A stretch of 64,000 nt of DNA from a bacterium. Lineage in GTDB: Bacteria > Zhuqueibacterota > Zhuqueibacteria > Zhuqueibacterales > Geothermadaptataceae. Below the pieces are notes generated by a model. The model saw only the letters and a list, made by a program, of their open reading frames with translations, ran no database searches and was not told the DNA's origin. Numbering within the stretch: position 1 is the stretch's first letter; each line of letters begins with the position of its first letter. A program made the position numbers and the translations under genes. The stretch covers positions 1-64,000 of the forward strand of contig JAJRYV010000077.1 in NCBI GenBank assembly GCA_024275575.1, given 5' to 3'. Shown piece by piece: positions 7,719 through 14,858 of the stretch.

Positions 7719-9205
7719 CGTTGGTAGAGCCTTCTTGCTGCCTGTTCATATTTTTCACCCTTACACCATATTGGTCGCTCCTCCAAATCAGCGATGGCGC
7801 GTGCTGCGAATGCAAAAGCCGTGCTGAATTTTCGCAGGTAATCGAACGGAAAATCAATACTGATATCGTCATTTGGCTGGTGATAAGTCGCTGTCAGTTC
7901 TCCACCAAACTGATGAAATCCCGGACTCACGGTAACTGCGGGAATGCCTTTTTTGGCAAAGCTGATATTGTCCGACCGTTCGAATAAATGCATCGCCGGA
8001 ACCGGATCGACGATCGGTTCCAAACCCGCCCGCTTGATGCCGCTACGAATTGCCACAGCGGCGCTGGTTTTTTCAAGTCCGATGATCGTTGCAATGCTTT
8101 CATCGGTCACCCCGGCGCCATCACTATTGAGTACAAAAATGATTTTTTCAAGCGGTACCGGGCTGTTTTCGACGAAGAATTGACTGCCGTGCAGGCCGGT
8201 CTCTTCTGCTGTTAGCGCAAGAATAATAATCGGTCTGCGCGCCGGATTTGTTGCGAGATACTGTGCAGCGGCGAGCAGGGCCACCACCCCTATGCCATTG
8301 TCCCGCGCACCGTTGAAAATACTGTCCGCCAACGTCGCCCCTGGTTTTTGTAAACCCGTGCCGATGTGATCATAATGGGCGCAAAGAAGGATATATTCAT
8401 CCTGGTTTCGGGCATCACGACCGGGAATATAGCCCAAAATATTGCTCGATTGAAATTGGCGCTTCGCCATTCCCGGCGTATCGATAGTCATTTTGCCGGA
8501 AGTTTTTTCGCGCAAGACTTCCCCCAGCTTCCCGTTGTCTCCGGCGAGATAAAAATGAGGAATGTTCGCCTCTGCAGTAGCATTTACAGGTTTGCTCTGC
8601 CAGCGGCCAAAGTAGTATTGCAAGCGCTCCCAGGTGAGCTCCGCCGGAGAAATTTCCAGCAAAGCAACAGCACCGAGCTTCGCCGCCAAATTTCTTTTTT
8701 CCTCACTGAACCTAAAACCGCCCGACCCGGTTAAATCCGCCTTGCCAAGTTTTGTGATGAGCACTTTATCTTTGAGTGAATGACCGATGAAATCTTTGGC
8801 CGTGGCGCCATAACCCAGAAAAATATATTGGAATTTACCGTGCAATGCCGGGCCTGTAATCTGCAACAAATTTTCATTCAGGCTGAAAGTTTGATCTGAC
8901 AGAACAACGTTTCCTTTTGTCGGGGGGCCTGTATTTATGAAATCTATGGTTTGGTAAAAATTGCTTCCGCCGGGTAGAACCTGCAAATCAAAATCACGAA
9001 ATTTATGCGCGATAAAATCAGCAGCTTTGTCGCAACCGGCAGTTCCCGGCTGCCGTCCCATCAATTCATCAGCAGCGATGAATTCGATCTGCGATCTGAT
9101 TTCAGCTGCAGACGGTATGCCGGTCAGTGGTTTTTCGTTTTCCGCACAAGAGAGAATCCCGTTCAAAAAAAACAAAAAATAAAGCATTTTGCTAAGCCTT
9201 TTCAT
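7715..9205 (-). CDS. M28-family peptidase lipoprotein
   Basis: A 496-residue peptidase with a lipoprotein-type signal ending at Cys20 (GILSC), so probably membrane-anchored outside the cytoplasm. Between residues about 100 and 240 lies an inserted region that could be a PA-like domain. The peptidase domain follows with His267 and Asp269 (AHYDH), Asp292 (ARDNG), Glu324/325 (TAEETGLHGS), Asp352 (NSDGAG) and a late YHQPNDD histidine. It is the first gene of a two-gene unit with the shorter M28 enzyme, overlapping by four bases. It probably works in peptide scavenging. Confidence 0.9.
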   Translation of the reverse strand: MKRLSKMLYFLFFLNGILSCAENEKPLTGIPSAAEIRSQIEFIAADELMGRQPGTAGCDKAADFIAHKFRDFDLQVLPGGSNFYQTIDFINTGPPTKGNVVLSDQTFSLNENLLQITGPALHGKFQYIFLGYGATAKDFIGHSLKDKVLITKLGKADLTGSGGFRFSEEKRNLAAKLGAVALLEISPAELTWERLQYYFGRWQSKPVNATAEANIPHFYLAGDNGKLGEVLREKTSGKMTIDTPGMAKRQFQSSNILGYIPGRDARNQDEYILLCAHYDHIGTGLQKPGATLADSIFNGARDNGIGVVALLAAAQYLATNPARRPIIILALTAEETGLHGSQFFVENSPVPLEKIIFVLNSDGAGVTDESIATIIGLEKTSAAVAIRSGIKRAGLEPIVDPVPAMHLFERSDNISFAKKGIPAVTVSPGFHQFGGELTATYHQPNDDISIDFPFDYLRKFSTAFAFAARAIADLEERPIWCKGEKYEQAARRLYQR

Positions 9206-9248
9206 GTTTTAATAGATAAGCAGGTTTCAGCCTGTGGTAGCGCTTCGT

Positions 9249-9881
9249 TCATGGGGCATTTCCCCCGGAATAAAATTTATCATCCTGCCATTTGACGGGA
9301 TTGTTTAAAATATATTGGCGAATTCGTTGTAATTCATTTACGTTGCGAATAATATGATCATGAAAACGTAATTGCCATAACGCCATGCCTGGCGTTTTAC
9401 GAAACATATTTATTTGTTTGGTGGCGGATGATTTGAATCCGGCCACAAATGACGAAACAGATTTGGGCCTGCGCACGGCCACCGGTTTTTTACATTGTTG
9501 TTGTAGAGACACACGGCAGTGCGCCTCTACGTCGTGGGTATTTTTAATGACCACCACGGCGTGAATATGATTGGGCATGATGACAAAACAATCGCAAAAT
9601 AATTCCGATCGGATATTAAATGATTCGTTCCATTCCCGTAAAACAATTTTCCCGATATCGGATAATATCATATTTCCATTCATAATTTTTCCAAATAAAC
9701 AGGCACGTCCGTGGGTGCAGATGGTGATGAAATAATAACCGTTGGCTGAATAATCCCAATTTTTCAGGCGAGTTGATTCAATGCGATATTTTTTTTGTAC
9801 AAGGTCATTACGATCACCCCGAAATATTTTTACAAAACAGGCGGCTATAATATTGTAAATACACCCAGCCGTTATTGTCAT
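9249..9881 (-). CDS. REP-associated tyrosine transposase (RAYT, IS200-like Y1/HUH)
   Basis: Core family signatures are NWDYSANGYYFITICTHGR, FVIMPNHIHAVVVI with the HUH metal-binding histidines, and a C-terminal RNVNELQRIRQYILNNPVKW with the presumed nucleophilic Tyr. Such single-domain proteins move or maintain REP palindromes rather than whole insertion sequences. The frame is open to 9956, but the first part is read through a REP hairpin, so it is unlikely to be genuine. I give the in-frame ATG at 9881. A better-looking ATG at 9808, with GGGGTG six bases upstream, sits in another frame. It would join the family core (MTLYKKKYRIES...) only if the A8 run at 9789-9796 had one more base. A second REP hairpin lies inside the coding region. 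Confidence 0.8.
   Translation of the reverse strand: MTITAGCIYNIIAACFVKIFRGDRNDLVQKKYRIESTRLKNWDYSANGYYFITICTHGRACLFGKIMNGNMILSDIGKIVLREWNESFNIRSELFCDCFVIMPNHIHAVVVIKNTHDVEAHCRVSLQQQCKKPVAVRRPKSVSSFVAGFKSSATKQINMFRKTPGMALWQLRFHDHIIRNVNELQRIRQYILNNPVKWQDDKFYSGGNAP
9503..9530 (-). repeat. REP-like hairpin inside the RAYT gene
   Basis: A 28-bp imperfect palindrome (GTAGAGAC...GCCTCTAC) that folds into a 12-bp stem with a 4-base loop. The two A·C mismatches on the plus strand become G·T wobbles on the minus strand, which is the coding orientation of the transposase. It reads in frame as a loop of the protein (VEAHCRVSLQ) between the HUH motif and the conserved FVAGFKSSATKQ. It is 24 of 28 identical to the element at 9896. 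Confidence 0.75.
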
Positions 9882-9882
9882 G

Positions 9883-9936
9883 GGGGATGGTCGTTGTAGA
9901 GACGCATGGCCGTGCGCCTCTATATCGACCATCCCC
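9883..9936 (-). repeat. Compound REP-like palindrome at the 5' end of the RAYT gene
   Basis: An inner hairpin at 9896-9923 is the sister copy of the repeat at 9503. It is enclosed by a perfect 11-bp inverted repeat, GGGGATGGTCG (9883-9893) and CGACCATCCCC (9926-9936). The whole can form one long cruciform of 54 bp. Translation through it gives VDIEAHGHASLQ, the same peptide type as the internal copy. Confidence 0.75.
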
Positions 9937-9987
9937 TCCGCCACGTTCATTTTCAATGACCAATACGGCTTTTCTTACAACAAAAAA

Positions 9988-10008
9988 GCCCCGAGACGGG
10001 GCCTTTTT
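9988..10008 (-). terminator. Intrinsic terminator of the mla operon
   Basis: GCCCCGAGACGGGGC at 9988-10002 forms a 6-bp GC stem. On the minus strand it is followed by T6 (9982-9987), 18 bp after the mlaD stop at 10026. T5 on the plus side means it could also stop plus-strand transcription. Confidence 0.85.
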
Positions 10009-10025
10009 CTAAAAAAATATTCGTT

Positions 10026-10991
10026 TTAAAAAACTTTGATCTGAAAATATTTCTGTGGATATCTTTTCATGTCTTCGATAATCTGGTTGAGTTGTTTGAG
10101 CGTATTTTCGAGATTTTTATAGGCAGCATCATCGTTGATGAGTTTGCCGGCCGTGCCCCGACCAGTATTCAGCTTCTGCATGATGGAATCGGTGTGCGCA
10201 CTCGCTCTTCGTAAATTTTCGAAAAGGGTGGAATCGGCCACCAGTTTGCCCAACGTACCCCGGCCGCTGTCGATCTTCTGTAGAATGGCATCGAGACTTT
10301 TGGTGAGGCTTTGGAGATTATTGTAAAGTTGGTCCGAATGCAGCAATTTGCCGAAACTACCGCGGTTATCATTCATCGCCCTGGTGATCGAAGACAGATT
10401 GGCCATACTCGCATTAAAGCTTCTTGCTGTCGAGGAATCGTTAAGCATCATGGCAAATGTTCCCGGCCCGGATTGCAATTTTTGCAGCAATGTTTCCAAA
10501 GCGGTTAAAACCCGTGGAATGGTGTTCGCTGCCTGTTCGGCTTTCGGCAGTAAAGCTTCGAAATCGAAGGGTGGATTGGCAGGAATGTAACCATTGTCTT
10601 CGAGCGGTGGTTCATCAGCGCGACCGAGAGAAATTTCGACATATTTATCACCGAGAATACCCAGGGTTTTGATGGTGGCTTTGCTGCTGGTGGTCACCCA
10701 TTTTTTAAAACCATGTTCGACAAAGAGCGAGATATGGACACCGAACTGGCCATCGCGGGTGGTGTATTCAAAATCACCAATAGTGCCAGCTTTGACGCCG
10801 GCAATAGTGATATAGGCGCCGGGATTCAGGCTGATCACATTGGGGACAAAGGTGTGTAGGGTATATTTTGAGGTAAATTTGCGGGTATTGGTGCCGACGA
10901 TCAGAATGATAAAAAACATGAAAGCAATGCCGACAAAAATAAAAATTCCAACGCGGACGTCTTGCCAGCGCAAATTTTTTCTTTCACTCAT
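10026..10991 (-). CDS. mlaD: MCE/MlaD-family lipid-binding protein
   Basis: Residues 14-33 form a single membrane anchor and are followed by one MCE domain (FVPNVISLNPGAYITIAGVKAGTI... KYVEISLG). In the Mla system this subunit binds lipid in the periplasm between inner and outer membranes. At 321 residues it is longer than E. coli MlaD (about 180). The extra C-terminal half is helical and contains three repeats of the form G-x-GT-x-GKL-x2-D-x4-NL (near residues 205, 245 and 285), probably a coiled tube or spacer. It is the last gene of mlaE-mlaF-mlaD, 9 bp after mlaF. No MlaB or MlaC gene is nearby. Confidence 0.88.
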   Translation of the reverse strand: MSERKNLRWQDVRVGIFIFVGIAFMFFIILIVGTNTRKFTSKYTLHTFVPNVISLNPGAYITIAGVKAGTIGDFEYTTRDGQFGVHISLFVEHGFKKWVTTSSKATIKTLGILGDKYVEISLGRADEPPLEDNGYIPANPPFDFEALLPKAEQAANTIPRVLTALETLLQKLQSGPGTFAMMLNDSSTARSFNASMANLSSITRAMNDNRGSFGKLLHSDQLYNNLQSLTKSLDAILQKIDSGRGTLGKLVADSTLFENLRRASAHTDSIMQKLNTGRGTAGKLINDDAAYKNLENTLKQLNQIIEDMKRYPQKYFQIKVF

Positions 10992-11000
10992 TTTTATTCC

Positions 11001-11744
11001 TTATCTCACAAATTGTTGAATATACGGGTCTCTCGATAACAGCAAATCATCTGATTGGCCTTCAAAAACCATGCGACCGTCTTTGAGCATAACCATGCGC
11101 GTCGCTACTTCAAATGCATCCTGTAAAATATGGGTGACGACCATCGAGGTGATTTTCAGTTCAATTCTCAGGCGATTTATCAAATGGTTTATTCGTTTTG
11201 AAACGATGGGGTCGAGGCCGGATGTTGGTTCATCGTAGAGAATGATTTCCGGGCGGGTGATCGTCGCCCGTGCAATAGCGATCCGTTTACGCTGCCCGCC
11301 GGAGAGATCGGCCGGAAAAACGGAATAAAAATCGCGCATTTCAACATAGTCCAACGTTTCCTCGACCTTTTTTCTGAATTCAGTGGTGCTGATTTTAGGA
11401 TTGGCAATGCGCAATGCATAACCAACATTTTCTGCGACTGAGAGCGAATCGAACAAGGCGCCACCCTGAAAAACAAAACCCATGCGGCCACGCAACGGGC
11501 GCAATTGGCGTTCCGACAACATCGCAATATCTTTATTAAAAACTGAAATGCTGCCTCGCGTCGGGCGGATCAGCGCGATGATCAGGCGCAGCAACGTACT
11601 CTTGCCGGCACCACTGCCACCGAGAATGACCAATGTCTCACCTTTGTTAACGGTGAGTGTCAAATCGTCCAGGACCATCTCATTGCCGTAAGTGAAACTC
11701 AGATCGTTGACGCGAATGACGTCTTGTGGTTTTTCATTTTGCAT
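11001..11744 (-). CDS. mlaF: ABC transporter ATPase of the Mla phospholipid system
   Basis: A 247-residue ATPase with Walker A GGSGAGKST (about 38-46), signature LSGGQRKR (about 146), Walker B IILYDEPTSGLDP and a switch histidine in VVTH. The SGLDP and KRIAIARA wording is characteristic of the MlaF/MkL group. It powers lipid movement by MlaE across the inner membrane. Only 4 bp separate it from the upstream mlaE gene, consistent with one transcript ending at the 9988 terminator. Confidence 0.92.
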   Translation of the reverse strand: MQNEKPQDVIRVNDLSFTYGNEMVLDDLTLTVNKGETLVILGGSGAGKSTLLRLIIALIRPTRGSISVFNKDIAMLSERQLRPLRGRMGFVFQGGALFDSLSVAENVGYALRIANPKISTTEFRKKVEETLDYVEMRDFYSVFPADLSGGQRKRIAIARATITRPEIILYDEPTSGLDPIVSKRINHLINRLRIELKITSMVVTHILQDAFEVATRMVMLKDGRMVFEGQSDDLLLSRDPYIQQFVR

Positions 11745-11748
11745 AGTC

Positions 11749-12507
11749 TTACGCGTAGAACGCCAGGATAAATTTTGACACTAGAAAGTCCATAAATAAT
11801 ATCGCCAGCGAGCACGCCATGACAGCACGCGTGGCAGAACGTCCAACTCCCTCGGCGCCGCCGTAAGTTGATATACCGTAATAACAACTAATCGAGGCAA
11901 TTGTAAAACCCATAAAAAACGGCTTGATGAGTCCAATGGTTAAATCTTTGAAAAACAATCCATCAAGTGCCGAAATCCAGAAGTGAGTGCTGTCAGTTTG
12001 CAGCCAGACAACTGCGGCAATCCAACCGCCGATAATTGCAATGGCATCGGCAATAGCAACAAGCGGCACAAAGGTGATCATCGTTGCGGCAATGCGCGGC
12101 ACGATCAAACGCGGAAGCGGATCAGCGCCCATAGCCCGCATGGCATCAAGCTGTTCGCTCTGTTTCATACTGCCAAGCTCGGCGGCAATGCTCGCTCCGA
12201 TGCGGCCAGACAACATCAGCCCGGTGATGAGCGGCCCGGTTTCACGGATCACGGCGATGGAAATGATACGCCCCATGAGCAGCTTGGCGCCGAATAATTC
12301 AAGTTTCTTTCCCCATTCCAGAGCGAGTACCATACCAATCATCAGCGAGGCGGACATAACGAGAAAAATTGAGGCATATCCCAGGTGATTCATCTGATCG
12401 AGTGTTGTTCTGCGATAGCGAATAAAGGCGGGAAAATTAAGAATCGTACCCAAGATCATTCGGCTAAAATGTTCGACATGATAGAATAAACGTTTTGCCT
12501 TTTGCAT
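11749..12507 (-). CDS. mlaE: MlaE-family ABC transporter permease
   Basis: A 252-residue integral membrane protein with about five hydrophobic segments. The conserved MlaE stretches are visible: IAVIRETGPLITGLMLSGRIGASIAAELGSMK near residues 85-115, EQLDAMRAMGADPLPRLIVPR, and GAEGVGRSATRAV near the C-terminus. It forms the transmembrane channel for phospholipid exchange. First gene of the mla operon. The 264 bp upstream contain no gene and are AT-rich. Confidence 0.92.
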   Translation of the reverse strand: MQKAKRLFYHVEHFSRMILGTILNFPAFIRYRRTTLDQMNHLGYASIFLVMSASLMIGMVLALEWGKKLELFGAKLLMGRIISIAVIRETGPLITGLMLSGRIGASIAAELGSMKQSEQLDAMRAMGADPLPRLIVPRIAATMITFVPLVAIADAIAIIGGWIAAVVWLQTDSTHFWISALDGLFFKDLTIGLIKPFFMGFTIASISCYYGISTYGGAEGVGRSATRAVMACSLAILFMDFLVSKFILAFYA

Positions 12508-12771
12508 AGATGCTCAGAATCCTTTCCCAATCATGGGTGTTTGCAGCGGATCATCACCAGTGTTGAACCGTAAATATACCGGCACTATTTCCAGTTACAA
12601 GTATACAAGCATAATTGAATGATAATTTCTGACTCAGATTGAACAATATACTCCAGCATGCTGAGCCTAAACCCGTGGCAGACCAAGATAATAGTAATTT
12701 TTTTTTTCAATGTCAATTAGCAGAGTCGGCAAAATAATTCGCTTGTTTTAATGTGCAAGTCAGACTGGCGA

Positions 12772-13701
12772 TTACTTTTCGAGATGTGCTTCAGGCACCT
12801 GCGCCGGAGTGATGAAATTCAATACTTCTGCCATGACTTCAGGATCACGCAGAATTCTCTGGTGCCCGAGTCCTGTTGTTTGTATCAACTTTGCTTCAGG
12901 CCAGGCTTGGCACAGGGCCTCGCTGTTGCTGATTTTCACATCCCGGTCATGCTGATCGTGGATAATCAGCAACGGTACAGAGAATGTTTTTGCCATTTGG
13001 GCCATAATCAAATCTTCCCACGAGTCGACATAAGCATTCCAGGCTTTACGGTGGCGTTCGAGAAACTCCTCACGCATCTGATGCACGACTTCCGCTGTCA
13101 AACCAAGAATAGTACCGAAATTTTCGGTTATCTCGATAATATTGTTGGGCACGGCGAAGAAAACAACTTTTCCCACAGAAACGTTGGTTTTCAGCAGTAA
13201 AGTGGCGACTGCCCCACCGAAAGAATGGGCGATGATGCCGTGCAACGGCCCAACGGTTTTTAACAACTCCTTTACCTCATCCGTAAAATGAATCAGGTTG
13301 GTATAGGTCCCGGCAGAATCACCATGTGCCGGGCCATCAAAGAGCACCACGCGATAGCCGGCCTGAACCAGTGGATTGACATATTCATAAAACTGTGTGC
13401 CGCGTCCTTCCCAGCCGTGAATGCAGAGAATTGTCGGACCTGTTCCCCACAGCCAGGCTGCAATATTGCCGCTCCGGGTCTGAACATTTAAGCGCTGTGC
13501 AGTGTCCAAAATATGCGATTCCCGCAGCGGGCGGCGAAATCTGCGCGGGCGGGAAAAAATTTTTATTGCGAGAAAAGCAGCGGTTTGCGGCGTCCAGCGA
13601 CAAAGAATATGAAATACAAAACGGGCAATTTTGAAAACCGGCCCGTCGTAAATATCATGTGAATTCGACTGTTTTTTGTATCTGTTTTTAGTTTCGCGCA
13701 C
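12772..13701 (-). CDS. Alpha/beta hydrolase
   Basis: A 309-residue serine hydrolase of the alpha/beta fold. The oxyanion loop is CIHGWEGRG (93-101), the nucleophile elbow is AHSFGG with Ser160, and the rest of the triad is probably Asp252 (IIHDQHDRDV) and His280 (GLGHQ). The substrate is unknown. The DGPAHGDSAGT loop and N-terminal basic segment suggest a lipid or small ester, but this is weak. Its promoter region carries TGAACGTTCA, sharing the 8-bp core with the palindrome before the TetR gene just upstream. I infer that TetR represses this hydrolase. Confidence 0.85.
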   Translation of the reverse strand: MRETKNRYKKQSNSHDIYDGPVFKIARFVFHILCRWTPQTAAFLAIKIFSRPRRFRRPLRESHILDTAQRLNVQTRSGNIAAWLWGTGPTILCIHGWEGRGTQFYEYVNPLVQAGYRVVLFDGPAHGDSAGTYTNLIHFTDEVKELLKTVGPLHGIIAHSFGGAVATLLLKTNVSVGKVVFFAVPNNIIEITENFGTILGLTAEVVHQMREEFLERHRKAWNAYVDSWEDLIMAQMAKTFSVPLLIIHDQHDRDVKISNSEALCQAWPEAKLIQTTGLGHQRILRDPEVMAEVLNFITPAQVPEAHLEK

Positions 13702-13724
13702 TATTTACTCCTGAATTGAACAAC

Positions 13725-13734
13725 TGAACGTTCA
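13725..13734. promoter_or_regulatory. Candidate TetR operator at the hydrolase gene
   Basis: A perfect palindrome, TGAACGTTCA, 24-33 bp upstream of the hydrolase start. The core GAACGTTC is identical to that at 14577-14584 before the tetR gene. Confidence 0.55.
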
Positions 13735-13970
13735 CGCTTTTTTTCATGAAAAATCACATTTCATTGCGATAGCCAACCGTTAAACCGGCAAGCTAACGCA
13801 GACTAAAATTTGAGCCACTTTCAGGCGCTTTTTCAAAAAGTCGCCGCAGACTTTAGTGGCGGAATTGGCTTCATGGTCTTCATGCTTTATGCATTATTCA
13901 AGTTGATAAAACACAGATGTTCGATCTGTGTCGATCAGTGGCTAAGCAATTGATTTATGACCGCAAACAA

Positions 13971-14561
13971 TCACAGCGCAACTGAATCGAGTAACCGGTC
14001 AAGCGCAGTTCGTGCCCGGGTTTCAGCCATGGGGTCTTGCAAAAGGTGCTTCGCATGCTGATAGGCCAAAAATATGGAAAAGAGTTCGTAGGCAAATTGC
14101 TTCGTATCCAGATCATACCGAAACTGTTTCTCCATAATGGCAATTTGTGCCGCGCCGGTGAGAAAATTGAGCCATTGAGTTTGTGATGAAATGAGATAAT
14201 TCTGCAAGCGCCCAGGCTGGCTGGTCAATTCCATCGACAGGGAAACGAAGGGGCAACCACCGGGTAAAATGACCGAATTCGTCCAGCTCAGCCAATTTTC
14301 AAAAATTGCCCGAATTCGCGCCACACCACGCGGTTTTGCCAGCGCCGGCCGCACGACAGTTTCGACAAATTTCGCTTCCGCTGATTTTAAGACTTCGATT
14401 TGCAGATTTTGCTTGGAGTTGAAATGAGCAAACAAACCGCTTTTTGACATGCATGTCGCCGTGGCCAATTTACCTATGGACAATGCACTCAAGCCAATTT
14501 TGCTGGTCATCGAGATCGCCGCATCGAGAATCATCTGTTTTGTGTTATTTTTTTCGGCCAT
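13971..14561 (-). CDS. TetR/AcrR-family transcriptional repressor
   Basis: A 196-residue regulator with an N-terminal helix-turn-helix of TetR type (LSIGKLATATCMSKSGLFAHFNSKQNL, near residues 26-52) and a C-terminal ligand domain containing GGCPFVSLSMELTSQPGRL, a sequence seen in a subgroup of TetR proteins. It is probably autoregulated, since a 12-bp palindrome lies 14 bp before its start. The hydrolase gene about 270 bp downstream carries the same core and is a likely target. The ligand cannot be predicted. Confidence 0.88.
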   Translation of the reverse strand: MAEKNNTKQMILDAAISMTSKIGLSALSIGKLATATCMSKSGLFAHFNSKQNLQIEVLKSAEAKFVETVVRPALAKPRGVARIRAIFENWLSWTNSVILPGGCPFVSLSMELTSQPGRLQNYLISSQTQWLNFLTGAAQIAIMEKQFRYDLDTKQFAYELFSIFLAYQHAKHLLQDPMAETRARTALDRLLDSVAL

Positions 14562-14574
14562 GAATCAATGTAGC

Positions 14575-14586
14575 ACGAACGTTCGT
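14575..14586. promoter_or_regulatory. Candidate TetR operator at the tetR gene
   Basis: ACGAACGTTCGT is a perfect 12-bp palindrome 14-25 bp upstream of the tetR start, where bound protein would block transcription or its start. It shares GAACGTTC with 13726-13733. The same 8-mer also occurs inside ppdK coding sequence (about 58208), so the 8-mer alone is not specific. Confidence 0.6.
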
Positions 14587-14697
14587 TTTATGCAAGGGTT
14601 TATTTTTTCCAATCCACAGCCTATTTGCGGGAATTATTGTCATTGTTCAGCATGCTGTGCTCCTCGGGAATTTAAGCCCACGTGCTACCTCATCAAG

Positions 14698-14736
14698 GAA
14701 TCCCCCGACAGAGTCGATAGCGGAATTCTACGATTG
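14698..14736 (+). repeat. Degenerate dispersed repeat, copy 1
   Basis: A 39-bp stretch, GAATCCCCCGACAGAG...CTACGATTG, matches 54962-54999 at about 31 of 39 positions with one gap. Both copies lie in gene-free DNA. A few bases downstream, CTTGCTCTG (14751-14759) and CAGAGCAAG (14778-14786) form a perfect 9-bp inverted repeat of unknown role. Confidence 0.4.
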
Positions 14737-14858
14737 ACAAGCGGCAAGAACTTGCTCTGAAAACAGTCTGTTGCTGGCAGAGCAAGCTCTGATTACAAAC
14801 TATTCCCACAGTTATGCAACTCGGGTAAGCGGGACAAAATATTTAAACCGTCAGACTT

